From Solirubrobacterales bacterium (lineage in GTDB: Bacteria; Actinomycetota; Thermoleophilia; Solirubrobacterales; Solirubrobacteraceae), in contig JAFASF010000100.1 in NCBI GenBank assembly GCA_019244745.1, positions 1 to 32,408 on the forward strand: a stretch of DNA of 32,408 nt, read 5' to 3'. The translations under genes and the position numbers were made by a program. Positions 24,665-32,037 of the stretch are shown piece by piece. The notes beneath the pieces were generated by a model, which saw only the letters and a list, made by a program, of their open reading frames with translations, did not search any database and was not told where the DNA came from. The stretch's first letter is position 1; every line of letters begins with the position of its first letter.

Positions 24665-25621
24665 CTATCCCGCTGTCGTCCGCGCCTCGAGCATCGGCAC
24701 CCCATCGAGTCGCCGAAGCCCCGCGACCACGCGCCTGAGGAACGGCGCGATCGGACGCGCACTCGACCGGACGCCCTCCGCCAGCGCCGCCCCCGCGATC
24801 AGATCGATCGCATAGTGCTCGCCCAAGTAGACGAGCGCCACGCCGAGGAGCACCGCGTAGGTCCAGGCGAGGACGCCCGCCACCGGAGCCACCTCGCTCA
24901 GCAGGTGAGCGGCCATCAGAGACGTAGCGAAATGCAGCGAAGGCATGGCAGCGAGCGGATTCCCGCCGAGGACATCGTAAAGCGCCCCCCAGCGGTCACC
25001 CCAAAACTGCTCTCCGTATTCGAGCATCATCCGCCGCACCCGGATCGGTTCACCGTCCTCGAGGCGGCCGTGCTCGGCGGCCCACCAGGGAGGCGCGGTG
25101 GGGATCGTCCAGTAGAAAACGGCGCCGATGTCGAACACGGCGTACATTCGTGCGGCCGCGCTCGGGAAGCGATCCGGGTCGCGCAGGAGTATGTAGGCGA
25201 CGCTCGAGTGGGGCACGGCGAACCACATCCAGTGACACCAGACCAGCAACCGCTCGAAGCGGTTGACCGCACCCGGTGCCGCGAAGCTCCGTTGCATCCT
25301 GAGCGTCGGTATGACGCCAAGACCGAGGACTCGGTCGACCGCGATCGGATAGTCGACCCGCACGCGCGCCGCCAGCCGCCGCGGATCGTCGTTGGGCAGC
25401 TTGTAGGCGGCGATGTAGGCCCACATGTTCAGGGTGCAAACGGCGACGTCACGCGCCTTGCCCGGCCGCATCGCCACGCACACGGTGAGCGGGGCGGTCG
25501 CCGCAGCGCCGATCGCCACGCCGCGCGGCAGCCGCAGCTGGCGTCTCAGCACGGGCGCAGCAACCGCCGCCGCGACAAGGGCCCAGGCCGCAGCTCGGAT
25601 CCCCTTGGACGTGCGCAACAA
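24665..25621 (-). CDS. PAP2-family membrane phosphatase / inositol-phosphotransferase-like protein
   Basis: About 318 residues from TTG 25621 (or 317 from TTG 25618). It has several hydrophobic helices. The catalytic-type motifs near the end are AAMPSLHFATSLMAA and LGEHYAIDLIAGAAL, where SLH and H-x-x-x-D carry the two His and the Asp of the PAP2/AUR1 phosphatase fold (PAP2_3-like). The first part, about 100 residues before YPIAVDRVLG, is membrane-embedded. It probably hydrolyses or transfers a phospho-head group on a lipid at the membrane. The frame is open to 25819, but TATACT at 25627-25632 lies inside that extension, so a leaderless TTG start is preferred. Followed directly by the YbhN-type gene. 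Confidence 0.8.
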   Translation of the reverse strand: MLRTSKGIRAAAWALVAAAVAAPVLRRQLRLPRGVAIGAAATAPLTVCVAMRPGKARDVAVCTLNMWAYIAAYKLPNDDPRRLAARVRVDYPIAVDRVLGLGVIPTLRMQRSFAAPGAVNRFERLLVWCHWMWFAVPHSSVAYILLRDPDRFPSAAARMYAVFDIGAVFYWTIPTAPPWWAAEHGRLEDGEPIRVRRMMLEYGEQFWGDRWGALYDVLGGNPLAAMPSLHFATSLMAAHLLSEVAPVAGVLAWTYAVLLGVALVYLGEHYAIDLIAGAALAEGVRSSARPIAPFLRRVVAGLRRLDGVPMLEARTTAG

Positions 25622-25626
25622 GCGGC

Positions 25627-25632
25627 AGTATA
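25627..25632 (-). promoter_or_regulatory. -10 element (TATACT) of the leaderless PAP2 operon
   Basis: Minus-strand TATACT ends five and eight bases before two consecutive TTG codons. The -10 boxes of this promoter and the coxB promoter are 39 bases apart on opposite strands, so the upstream regions overlap. Confidence 0.5.
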
Positions 25633-25671
25633 GGAACTCCCGACCACCGCCCCTGGCTCCCGGCGGGTCAA

Positions 25672-25677
25672 TAGAAT
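25672..25677 (+). promoter_or_regulatory. -10 element (TAGAAT) of the leaderless coxB operon
   Basis: TAGAAT ends eight bases before the GTG at 25686; no ribosome site is present. It faces away from the PAP2 promoter. Confidence 0.5.
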
Positions 25678-25685
25678 CCGCCGCC

Positions 25686-26624
25686 GTGCGGGCCTTAGCG
25701 AACGAGCAGCAGATCGGGCGCCAGCGTGGCCACCGCGCCCGCGCGTTGAGCTTCGCATTGGCGCTCTCGCTCCTCGGCTCCCTCGCGTTCGCGCCGATAG
25801 CCTCGGCGAACTTCCTCACGTTGAAGCACGGAGGATCACCGAACGCAAACCAGATCTCCTCGCTCTACAACATCATCCTGTACATCGCGGCGGTGGTGTT
25901 CTTCGTGGTCGCCGGCGCACTGCTCTACTCGGTGTTCAAGTTCCGGGCCAAGAAGGGGGCGGTTGCCGCGCAGGTCCACGGGAACACGAGACTGGAGATC
26001 GGCTGGACCGTGGCCGCGGCACTGATCCTGGTGGCGCTGACCGTGATCACGTTCGTGAAGTTGCCCAAGATCATCAACCCGCCCAACTCGAGTACGGGCG
26101 GCCTGGTCCTGTCGGCGTCGGTCACCCAGCCCACTCCGCCGAACGGCAAGAAGGTCACGGTCTGCGTACAGGGTCGCCAATACATCTGGCGCTACACATA
26201 CGGCAACGACTGCCTCAACAACGCCTTTGCCTCCAAGCTTCCCTACTCGTATCAGCTTATGGTGGTGCCGGCCAACACCACGGTCATACTGGACATCCAG
26301 TCGACCGACGTCGTTCATTCGTGGTGGGTCCCGTCGCTGGGTGGCAAGGTCGATGCCGTGCCTGGCTACACGACCTACACGTGGTTCAAGGCGCCCAAGG
26401 CGAGTACGCCCCAACGTCCGGTCATCTATCACGGCCAGTGCGCACAGCTGTGCGGACGCGATCACGCCGCGATGACCGCCCAGGTCCAGGTGGTCACGCC
26501 GGCGCAGTACACGGCGTGGCTGTCGAGGCAGTCGGACCTGATCTCCAAGGCCAACGCCCAGGTGACCCAGCTGCGAGCCATCCTGACCGCGCAAGGCGTC
26601 CTCTCGTCGAACGGAAACCTCTAG
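25686..26624 (+). CDS. coxB: cytochrome c oxidase subunit II (module 1)
   Basis: 312 residues. A signal-like helix (LSFALALSLLGSLAFAPIA) comes first. Two membrane helices follow: IILYIAAVVFFVVAGALLYS, then WTVAAALILVALTVITFVKL after the conserved HGNTRLEIGWT. The periplasmic CuA domain has its His in VHSWWVPSLGGKVDAVPG and the CuA loop GQCAQLCGRDHAAM. In that loop the Glu of C-x-E-x-C is replaced by Gln. An unusual insertion near residue 150 carries two Cys (VTVCVQG and GNDCLN). CuA takes electrons from cytochrome c and passes them to subunit I. No fused cytochrome c domain. The GTG at 25686 appears leaderless. Its stop overlaps the coxA ribosome site. Confidence 0.93.
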   Translation: MRALANEQQIGRQRGHRARALSFALALSLLGSLAFAPIASANFLTLKHGGSPNANQISSLYNIILYIAAVVFFVVAGALLYSVFKFRAKKGAVAAQVHGNTRLEIGWTVAAALILVALTVITFVKLPKIINPPNSSTGGLVLSASVTQPTPPNGKKVTVCVQGRQYIWRYTYGNDCLNNAFASKLPYSYQLMVVPANTTVILDIQSTDVVHSWWVPSLGGKVDAVPGYTTYTWFKAPKASTPQRPVIYHGQCAQLCGRDHAAMTAQVQVVTPAQYTAWLSRQSDLISKANAQVTQLRAILTAQGVLSSNGNL

Positions 26625-26636
26625 GAGCGACCGCGA

Positions 26637-28367
26637 ATGTCAGCCGTAACCGAGCACGCCGTCCGACCGGTCCCCGAGCGGGCGCTGCGACCGGCCCCGC
26701 AGGTCACCGCTCACGAGATCGTCACGCCGCGACGGACCAAGCGGTGGATCGACTGGGTGACGACCACCGATCACAAAAAGATCGGGATCATGTATCTGGT
26801 CACGACGTTCGTGTTCTTCGGGCTCGGCGGCATGGAGGCGCTGATGATGCGCCTCCAGCTCTCGGAGCCGAACAACACGCTGCTGAGCGGCGAGACCTAC
26901 AACCAGCTGCTCACGCTCCACGGGACCACGATGGTCTTCCTGTTCGTGGTGCCGGTGATGGCGGGCTTCGGCAACTACTTCGTGCCGCTGATGATCGGCG
27001 CCCGCGACATGGCCTTCCCGCGACTGAACGCGCTGTCTTACTGGCTGCTGCTCGCCGGCGGGATCGTCTTCTACGCCACGCTGTTCTTCCATCCTCCCGA
27101 GGCCGGATGGTGGAGCTATCCACCGCTGGCGAGCATCCAGTTCTCCCCCAGCGGCGGCCAAGACGCCTGGATCTTCCTGATTCACCTCACCGGCATCTCG
27201 TCGCTGCTGGGCGCGATCAACTTCTACGCGACGATCGTCAACATGCGCGCTCCTGGGATGAGTTGGGGTCGGCTGCCGCTGTTCGTGTGGGCGATCCTCG
27301 TGTACGCGATCCTGCTCATCATCGCGCTGCCGGTGGTCGCCGCGGCGGTGACGATGCTGCTCACCGACCGGCATTTCGGCACGCACTTCTTCGACCCCAC
27401 CGCCCACGGCTCGCCCGTCCTCTGGCAGCACCTGTTCTGGTTCTTCGGCCACCCCGAGGTCTACATCATGATCCTGCCGGGATTCGGAATGATCTCCGAG
27501 GTGATCCCGGTGTTCTCGCGCAAGCCGATCTTCGGCTACAAGGCGATCGCCGCCTCGACCGCCGTGATCGCGTTCCTGGCGACGCTGGTATGGGCGCACC
27601 ACATGTTCGCCTCGCCGGTCCCGATCGTGGTGCTCGGGTTCTTCATGCTGAGCTCGTTCCTCATCGGGGTCCCCACCGGAGTGAAGGTCTTCAACTGGAT
27701 CGCGACGCTGTGGCGCGGGTCGATCGTGATGACCACCTCCCTGCTGTTCGCGGTCGGCTTCATCGCGATCTTCGTGATCGGCGGCATCACCGGCATCTTC
27801 CTGGCGGTGTTTCCGGTCGACTGGCAGCTCAACGACACGTATTTCGTCGTCGCCCACTTCCATTACGTGCTGATGGGAGGAGCGGTGTTCTCGATCTTCG
27901 CGGGGATCTATTACTGGTTCCCCAAGATCACCGGGCGACTGCTCGACGAGCGGCTGGGGAAGCTGTCGTTCTGGGTGATGTTCATCGGCTTCAACATGAC
28001 GTTCTTCGTCCAGCATGCGCTTGGGCTGTCCGGAATGCCGCGCCGCATCTACACCTACCAACCTGGACTCGGTTGGTCCACGTACAACCTGATCTCGACG
28101 ATCGGAGCGTTCATCCTCGGCGTCGGAATCGTGTTGACGATCATCAACGTGGCCATCAATTACAAGCGCGGACTGCTCGCCGGCCCGGATCCGTGGAAGG
28201 CGAACACGCTCGAGTGGTTCACGACCTCCCCGCCGCCGGTCAACAACTTCGACGTGATCCCGAGGGTGCGCTCGGTCGAGCCGATGCGCGACATCCGCCG
28301 GCAGATCGAGCGCCAGACCGGCGTCAGCCAGAAGACCGGCGGTAGCGAGCGGTTCGCGCGGATGTAA
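26637..28367 (+). CDS. coxA: cytochrome c oxidase subunit I, heme-copper type A1
   Basis: 576 residues, 12 or more membrane helices. Heme a His95 (LHGTTMVFLFVVP); CuB His272 with its cross-linked Tyr276 in WFFGHPEVYIMILPGF; CuB His321-His322 (WAHHMFAS); heme a3 His407 and heme a His409 (VAHFHYVLMGG). D-channel residues are present: Asp124 (GARDMAFPRLN) and Glu274 in HPEVY. So is K-channel Lys350 (VPTGVKVFNW). This defines an A1-type proton-pumping oxidase. The ATG at 26637 has TAGGAG nine bases upstream, using the coxB stop. The operon continues into ctaB 11 bases later. Subunit III is not encoded in the window. Confidence 0.96.
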   Translation: MSAVTEHAVRPVPERALRPAPQVTAHEIVTPRRTKRWIDWVTTTDHKKIGIMYLVTTFVFFGLGGMEALMMRLQLSEPNNTLLSGETYNQLLTLHGTTMVFLFVVPVMAGFGNYFVPLMIGARDMAFPRLNALSYWLLLAGGIVFYATLFFHPPEAGWWSYPPLASIQFSPSGGQDAWIFLIHLTGISSLLGAINFYATIVNMRAPGMSWGRLPLFVWAILVYAILLIIALPVVAAAVTMLLTDRHFGTHFFDPTAHGSPVLWQHLFWFFGHPEVYIMILPGFGMISEVIPVFSRKPIFGYKAIAASTAVIAFLATLVWAHHMFASPVPIVVLGFFMLSSFLIGVPTGVKVFNWIATLWRGSIVMTTSLLFAVGFIAIFVIGGITGIFLAVFPVDWQLNDTYFVVAHFHYVLMGGAVFSIFAGIYYWFPKITGRLLDERLGKLSFWVMFIGFNMTFFVQHALGLSGMPRRIYTYQPGLGWSTYNLISTIGAFILGVGIVLTIINVAINYKRGLLAGPDPWKANTLEWFTTSPPPVNNFDVIPRVRSVEPMRDIRRQIERQTGVSQKTGGSERFARM

Positions 28368-28378
28368 GGGATCCAGGG

Positions 28379-29281
28379 GTGGCGAGCTCATCTGTCAGCA
28401 CGGTCGGCGCGGCGGGCGCGGCAGGCGCCCGGCAGCTGCTCTCCGACTATTTCGAGCTGACCAAGCCGAAGGTCCAGACGCTGCTCTTGCTGACCACGGT
28501 CGCGACGATGGAGGTCGCCGGCAGCCCGCCGGTCTCGAAGATCGCGCTGACCTGCCTCGGCGGCTACCTGTCGGCGGGCGGCGCCGGAGCCGTCAATCAC
28601 TACTTCGACCGCGACATCGACGCGCTGATGGCGCGCACGGCGTCGCGGCCGGTGCCCGCTGGGCGGATCGCTCCGCGCTCGGCGCTGGCGTTCGGCCTCG
28701 CGCTCGCGACGCTGTCGTTCGTTCTCATGTCGCTCACGATCAACGTGCTCGCCGCCTCGCTGGCCCTGGGCGGGTTTGTGGGCTACGTCGGCGTCTACAC
28801 GCTGTGGCTGAAGCGCCGCACGCCGCAGAACATCGTGATCGGTGGCGCCGCCGGCGCGATGCCGCCCCTGGTCGGATGGGCCGCGGCCCGGGGGTCGCTG
28901 TCGTGGACGGCGCTGTACCTGTTCGCGATCGTCTTCTACTGGACCCCGCCGCATTTCTGGGCCCTGAGCCTGTTGATGAAGGACGAGTACGCCAAGGCCT
29001 CGATCCCCATGATGCCGGTGGCGCGCGGCGAGCACGAGACGCGTCGTCAGATCCTGCTCTACACGCTGCTGCTCTACGCGATCTCCCAGCTCCCGTTCTG
29101 TGCCGAGGCGTTCGGGGGCATCTACCTGGCGGCGTCGATGGTCCTCGGGCTCGGGTTCATCGCCGGCGCGCTGTGGCTCTACCGGCGGGCTGACCGGCGC
29201 TCGGCGCTCAGGCTCTATCTGTACTCGCTGGTGTATCTCGCCCTCCTGTTCGGCGCGATGGTCGCCGACGTCAAGCTGTAG
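28379..29281 (+). CDS. ctaB: protoheme IX farnesyltransferase (heme O synthase)
   Basis: 300 residues, UbiA superfamily, about nine membrane helices. It attaches farnesyl to heme B to make heme O, the precursor of heme A for the oxidase. The N-terminal ELTKPKVQTLLLLTT is followed by the prenyl-diphosphate motif NHYFDRDIDALMARTASRP (N-x3-D-x3-D). The second loop IVFYWTPPHFWALSLLMKDE carries the conserved H and DE. Starts with GTG 11 bases after coxA. Heme A synthase (ctaA) is not in the window. Confidence 0.95.
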   Translation: MASSSVSTVGAAGAAGARQLLSDYFELTKPKVQTLLLLTTVATMEVAGSPPVSKIALTCLGGYLSAGGAGAVNHYFDRDIDALMARTASRPVPAGRIAPRSALAFGLALATLSFVLMSLTINVLAASLALGGFVGYVGVYTLWLKRRTPQNIVIGGAAGAMPPLVGWAAARGSLSWTALYLFAIVFYWTPPHFWALSLLMKDEYAKASIPMMPVARGEHETRRQILLYTLLLYAISQLPFCAEAFGGIYLAASMVLGLGFIAGALWLYRRADRRSALRLYLYSLVYLALLFGAMVADVKL

Positions 29282-29296
29282 GATCCGACTGTCGCG

Positions 29297-29410
29297 ATGG
29301 ACCGTAGGCTCGCACGCAAGAACATCCGCTCGGGGCTGATCGCCGGCGCCCTGTGCCTGTTCATGTTCGGCATGACGTTCCTGGCGGCGGCGATCTACGT
29401 ACACCCGTGA
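29297..29410 (+). CDS. 37-residue single-helix membrane protein, likely oxidase assembly factor
   Basis: ATG 29297 to TGA 29408-29410, 15 bases after ctaB. It reads MDRRLARKNIRSGLIAGALC and ends FLAAAIYVHP: a basic N-terminus (RRLARKNIRSG), then one hydrophobic helix. The size, the R-x-x-N-x-R-x-G-L-I pattern and the place after ctaB match small cytochrome oxidase assembly proteins of other bacteria, which have a basic head and one helix. Probably inserted with the N-terminus in the cytoplasm. No close family is certain. Confidence 0.68.
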   Translation: MDRRLARKNIRSGLIAGALCLFMFGMTFLAAAIYVHP

Positions 29411-29418
29411 ACGAGCAG

Positions 29419-29645
29419 CCAGTGTTCCGTCAGGTAAGTTCGCTTGCACCGAGAGCGGTCGCTGGCGACTCCTGGCGCGGACGCAGGACCCGACGTGTAG
29501 CAGCGCTACACGAGGGTCCGAGGACAAAGCCAGGCGGCGCCAACCGGATGACTCGAGGCCGGCCCTCCGTTTTGGCGAGGCTGGATGCCGAGCGGGCCGC
29601 CCTCGAGCGTTCGAATGCAAGCGAATTTGCCTGACGGGGCACTAG
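29419..29645 (+). repeat. structured 227-bp element, copy 1 (plus orientation)
   Basis: Ends match as inverted repeats of 30 bases (29419-29448 with 29616-29645). Read as plus-strand RNA, 25 pairs are Watson-Crick, four are G-U and one is a mismatch. Inside are a short hairpin ACCG-AGAG-CGGT (29448-29459) and a long arm, 29464-29476 with 29529-29541. That arm is capped by GGACCC/GGGTCC (29486-29491, 29514-29519) and GTGTAGC/GCTACAC around loop AGC (29495-29511). A second hairpin, CTCGAGG...CCTCGAG, lies within 29540-29618. The 79-base segment 29540-29618 differs at only three positions from copy 2. It lies between the 37-residue protein and the subunit-IV-like gene. Confidence 0.8.
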
Positions 29646-29863
29646 AACGGCAGGCGCCGCCGGCGGGCGAGGAGATTCACCTCCCGGGCCCCACAATCCT
29701 TCCGCTGGCGACGGCCGTGGGGATCACCCTGATCGTGATCGGCACCACGATCAACTGGATTTTCACGATCGTCGGCGGCGTGATCACGCTGTACTGCGTG
29801 ATCCGGTGGGTGCGGGACACGCGCCGCGACGTCGACGCACTGCCCGAAGAGCACCGGCACTAG
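29615..29863 (+). CDS. two-helix membrane protein, cytochrome oxidase subunit IV-like
   Basis: 82 residues if started at ATG 29615; the mature core is GEEIHLPGPTILPLATAVG, then LIVIGTTINWIFTIVGGVI and a tail RWVRDTRRDVDALPEEH. Two hydrophobic helices with a short turn and an acidic C-terminus resemble the small subunit-IV-like proteins encoded beside actinobacterial oxidase genes. The start is uncertain: the ATG lies inside the right arm of the 227-bp element and has no ribosome site, so the first ten or so residues would come from the element. A TTG at 29627 is an alternative. Last gene of module 1. Confidence 0.62.
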   Translation: MQANLPDGALERQAPPAGEEIHLPGPTILPLATAVGITLIVIGTTINWIFTIVGGVITLYCVIRWVRDTRRDVDALPEEHRH

Positions 29864-30201
29864 CTTGCCGGCGGGGCGTCTCGCGCTCACGCCGGGGCCA
29901 CGTAGAGCTATCCGCTTTTCGCGTCGATGTGTGGTTGTTGCAGGACGAACCGGGGTTGTGTGCCGATCACAACGGGGCGAGAGCGAAACCCTGAGAAACG
30001 GGCACGTGGTCCGTCTAAGGTTGCATATGTGCACCATTGGGGCCACCACGTCCCCTTCGGAGCGGGTGTCTGCGTCAGTCGCTTGTTAGCTACCGACAAC
30101 TCCGGGGCGTCGGTCCCAGTTCGGGCAAAGCCTCTATCCGACGCCAAATGCGGACAGTCCTCCGAATGTGCGGGCCGACCCCGGGCTACGGCCTGCCGTC
30201 C
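29864..30201. other. no gene recognised
   Basis: About 340 bases between the subunit-IV-like gene and the CBS gene, which converge. No frame carries recognisable motifs. At its right edge an imperfect GC-rich hairpin AGGTGCC/GGCACCT (30204-30233) overlaps the CBS gene's last codons and may act as a terminator for it. Confidence 0.4.
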
Positions 30202-30618
30202 TCAGGTGCCGGCGCCGGCGCCGGCTGGCACCTCGCAGGAGGCACCCTCTCCGGTCCAGCAGCGAACGATGTCCCGCATCGACAAGATGCCCACCAACCC
30301 GCCCCCCTCCACGACCACGAGGTGACGGAAGCGGCCGCGGACCATCGCCGAGGCCGCGCGCTCGAGGGACCAGTCGGGGGAGGCGAACGTCAGGTTGGAG
30401 GTCAGGTGGTCGGCGACGCGCTCCGTGTCGGGATCCTCGCCGGCGCCGACCGAGAGCAGGATGTCGCGCTCGGTGATCACCCCCGGGCCTGGGGCGTCGG
30501 GATCGAGCACCACGGCAGCGCCCACGTTGCGGCGGACCATGGCCGAGGCGGCGTCGCGCAGCGAGTGCCCGGGCCCGACGGTCAGTACGACTTCTGACAT
30601 CCCCTCTCGTACCTGCAT
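30202..30618 (-). CDS. CBS-domain pair protein
   Basis: 138 residues with two CBS domains and little else: VGPGHSLRDAASAMVRRN to GPGVITERDILLSV (about 14-57), and ASPDWSLERAASAMVRGR to VGILSMRDIV (about 78-121). The G-(V/I)-(I/L)-(T/S)-x-R-D-I nucleotide-contact motif is present in both. Such Bateman modules bind AMP, ATP, SAM or similar ligands and act as sensors. The ATG at 30618 has AGGAGG four bases upstream. It lies on the opposite strand between two oxidase modules; any regulatory link to respiration is inference. Confidence 0.88.
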   Translation of the reverse strand: MQVREGMSEVVLTVGPGHSLRDAASAMVRRNVGAAVVLDPDAPGPGVITERDILLSVGAGEDPDTERVADHLTSNLTFASPDWSLERAASAMVRGRFRHLVVVEGGGLVGILSMRDIVRCWTGEGASCEVPAGAGAGT

Positions 30619-30818
30619 TGCGCCTCCTAGGATGCTTGCAACAATTGCCTCAATCATAATGGAGGCTGGCCCCACGCGCGGAGTTGCCACACTCGAGCGC
30701 TTTCATGCGCGGCGCCGGTTCCGGACGCCGGGTCCACGAGCGCCAGCGACCACGTGCCCCGGACGGGTCCGCGACCGCCAGCAGCCACTGGCGCCAGAAT
30801 CGTTCCGGGGCGAGAATG

Positions 30819-30824
30819 CATAGG
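30819..30824 (+). promoter_or_regulatory. possible -10 element (TAGGAT) of oxidase module 2
   Basis: Within GCATAGGATGGCG, about 46 bases before the ATG of the second coxB. It is divergent from the CBS gene. The weak context makes this tentative. Confidence 0.25.
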
Positions 30825-30870
30825 ATGGCGGGCGGAGTGATGCTCGAGGGCCACGGAGACGGACGCGGCC

Positions 30871-32013
30871 ATGCGTAACCGGCCGCTGCTGCAGATGCTC
30901 GCGATCGCCGTGATCGGCGTCGCGATCCTGATTCCGCTGGCGCTGATCGTTCCGTGGTTTCCGAGTCAGGGCTCGCGCCAGGCGGGCAACGTCCGGACCC
31001 TCTATGACGTTCTGCTCATCGCCTCGGTCCCGATCTTCGTGATCGTCCTGACCGTGGTTGGCTTCTCGGTGTGGAAGTTCCACATGAAGCCCGGCGAGGA
31101 GGAGAAGGACGGGCCACCGATCCACGGAAACACGCGGTTGGAAGTTGTCTGGACGGTGATGCCGGCGATCCTGATCATCTCCCTGTGCACGTACGCGTAC
31201 ACCGTGCTGCGCTCCAACGAGGCGACGAAGAAGGACGCGATGACCGTCAATGTCACCACCAGGCAGTTCGCGTTCGAGTTCTCCTACCCCAACGGCGTGG
31301 TCTCCCCGATCCTGTACCTGCCGAACGACAGGCCGGTCGTGTTCAACCTGCATTCGCTGGACGTCGTCCACAGCTTCTTCGTGCCGAACTTCTCCGTGAA
31401 ACTGGACGCGGTTCCGGGAATCACAACAACGTTGAGGATCACTCCCGACAAGATCGGCACCTATCCGGTGGAGTGCACGGAGCTGTGTGGCGCCGGCCAC
31501 TCGCTGATGCGCTCGACGGTCATAGTTCAGACACCCGCCAACTTCGCGGCGTGGCTGGGATCCCAGAAGCCGAACGGGCCTCCGCCGGTCGGAACGCCTC
31601 CGCCGAATGGCGCGGCGCCGGGAATTCCGGGCTCCGGGGCCACCGCAAGTAGCTCCGCGTCCTCGGCCACCAGCAGCACCTCGTCGAGCTCCGCGACCGG
31701 CGCGGCCGCCGGAAAGGCCCTGTTCACAGGGTCCGCGGGCTGCAGCTCGTGCCACACGCTTGCGGCCGCGGGTGCGACCGGTACCGTCGGCCCGGACCTC
31801 GACACCAGGCTGCGCACAGACTGCGCGACGGCCGCTTCGAAGGCGATTCGCGGGGCAACGCTCGAGGAGTGCATCCACACCGCGATCACCAAGCCGTACG
31901 CCTACCTTCCCCACGGGTACGCGGCCGGGATTATGCCCGCGACGTTTTCAAAGACCCTGACCCAGACCCAGATCCAGTCGCTTGTCAACTTCCTGGCGAG
32001 CATGGCAAAGTGA
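30871..32013 (+). CDS. coxB: cytochrome c oxidase subunit II with fused cytochrome c domain (caa3-type, module 2)
   Basis: 380 residues. An N-terminal helix (MLAIAVIGVAILIPLALIV) is followed by two more: LLIASVPIFVIVLTVVGFSV, then WTVMPAILIISLCTYAYTVL after HGNTRLEVVWT. The CuA domain has HSFFVPNFSVKLDAVPG and the canonical loop CTELCGAGHSLM, with the Glu that module 1 lacks. A Pro/Gly/Ser/Ala-rich linker (about 231-277) leads to a cytochrome c domain with heme motif CSSCH and an axial Met candidate in GIMPATF. Fusion lets the enzyme take electrons without a separate cytochrome c. ATG 30871; upstream GGAGACGGAC is a weak ribosome site. The next gene starts about 285 bases later, with the second structured element between. 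Confidence 0.95.
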   Translation: MRNRPLLQMLAIAVIGVAILIPLALIVPWFPSQGSRQAGNVRTLYDVLLIASVPIFVIVLTVVGFSVWKFHMKPGEEEKDGPPIHGNTRLEVVWTVMPAILIISLCTYAYTVLRSNEATKKDAMTVNVTTRQFAFEFSYPNGVVSPILYLPNDRPVVFNLHSLDVVHSFFVPNFSVKLDAVPGITTTLRITPDKIGTYPVECTELCGAGHSLMRSTVIVQTPANFAAWLGSQKPNGPPPVGTPPPNGAAPGIPGSGATASSSASSATSSTSSSSATGAAAGKALFTGSAGCSSCHTLAAAGATGTVGPDLDTRLRTDCATAASKAIRGATLEECIHTAITKPYAYLPHGYAAGIMPATFSKTLTQTQIQSLVNFLASMAK

Positions 32014-32037
32014 AGGGGCGCGTGGACATCTCTGGAG

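Noticed and set aside
23534-25633. 699-codon plus-strand frame opposite the YbhN and PAP2 genes
   Set aside because: Low-complexity His/Arg/Asp shadow of two membrane-protein genes; no domain visible.
26640-28391. 583-codon minus-strand frame opposite coxA
   Set aside because: Rich in Asp, His, Arg and Glu, as expected from the antisense of membrane-helix codons in GC-rich DNA; coxA is certain.
29419-29645. Element as a cis riboswitch for oxidase genes
   Set aside because: The two copies are in opposite orientation relative to co-directional oxidase genes, so a shared leader function is unlikely.
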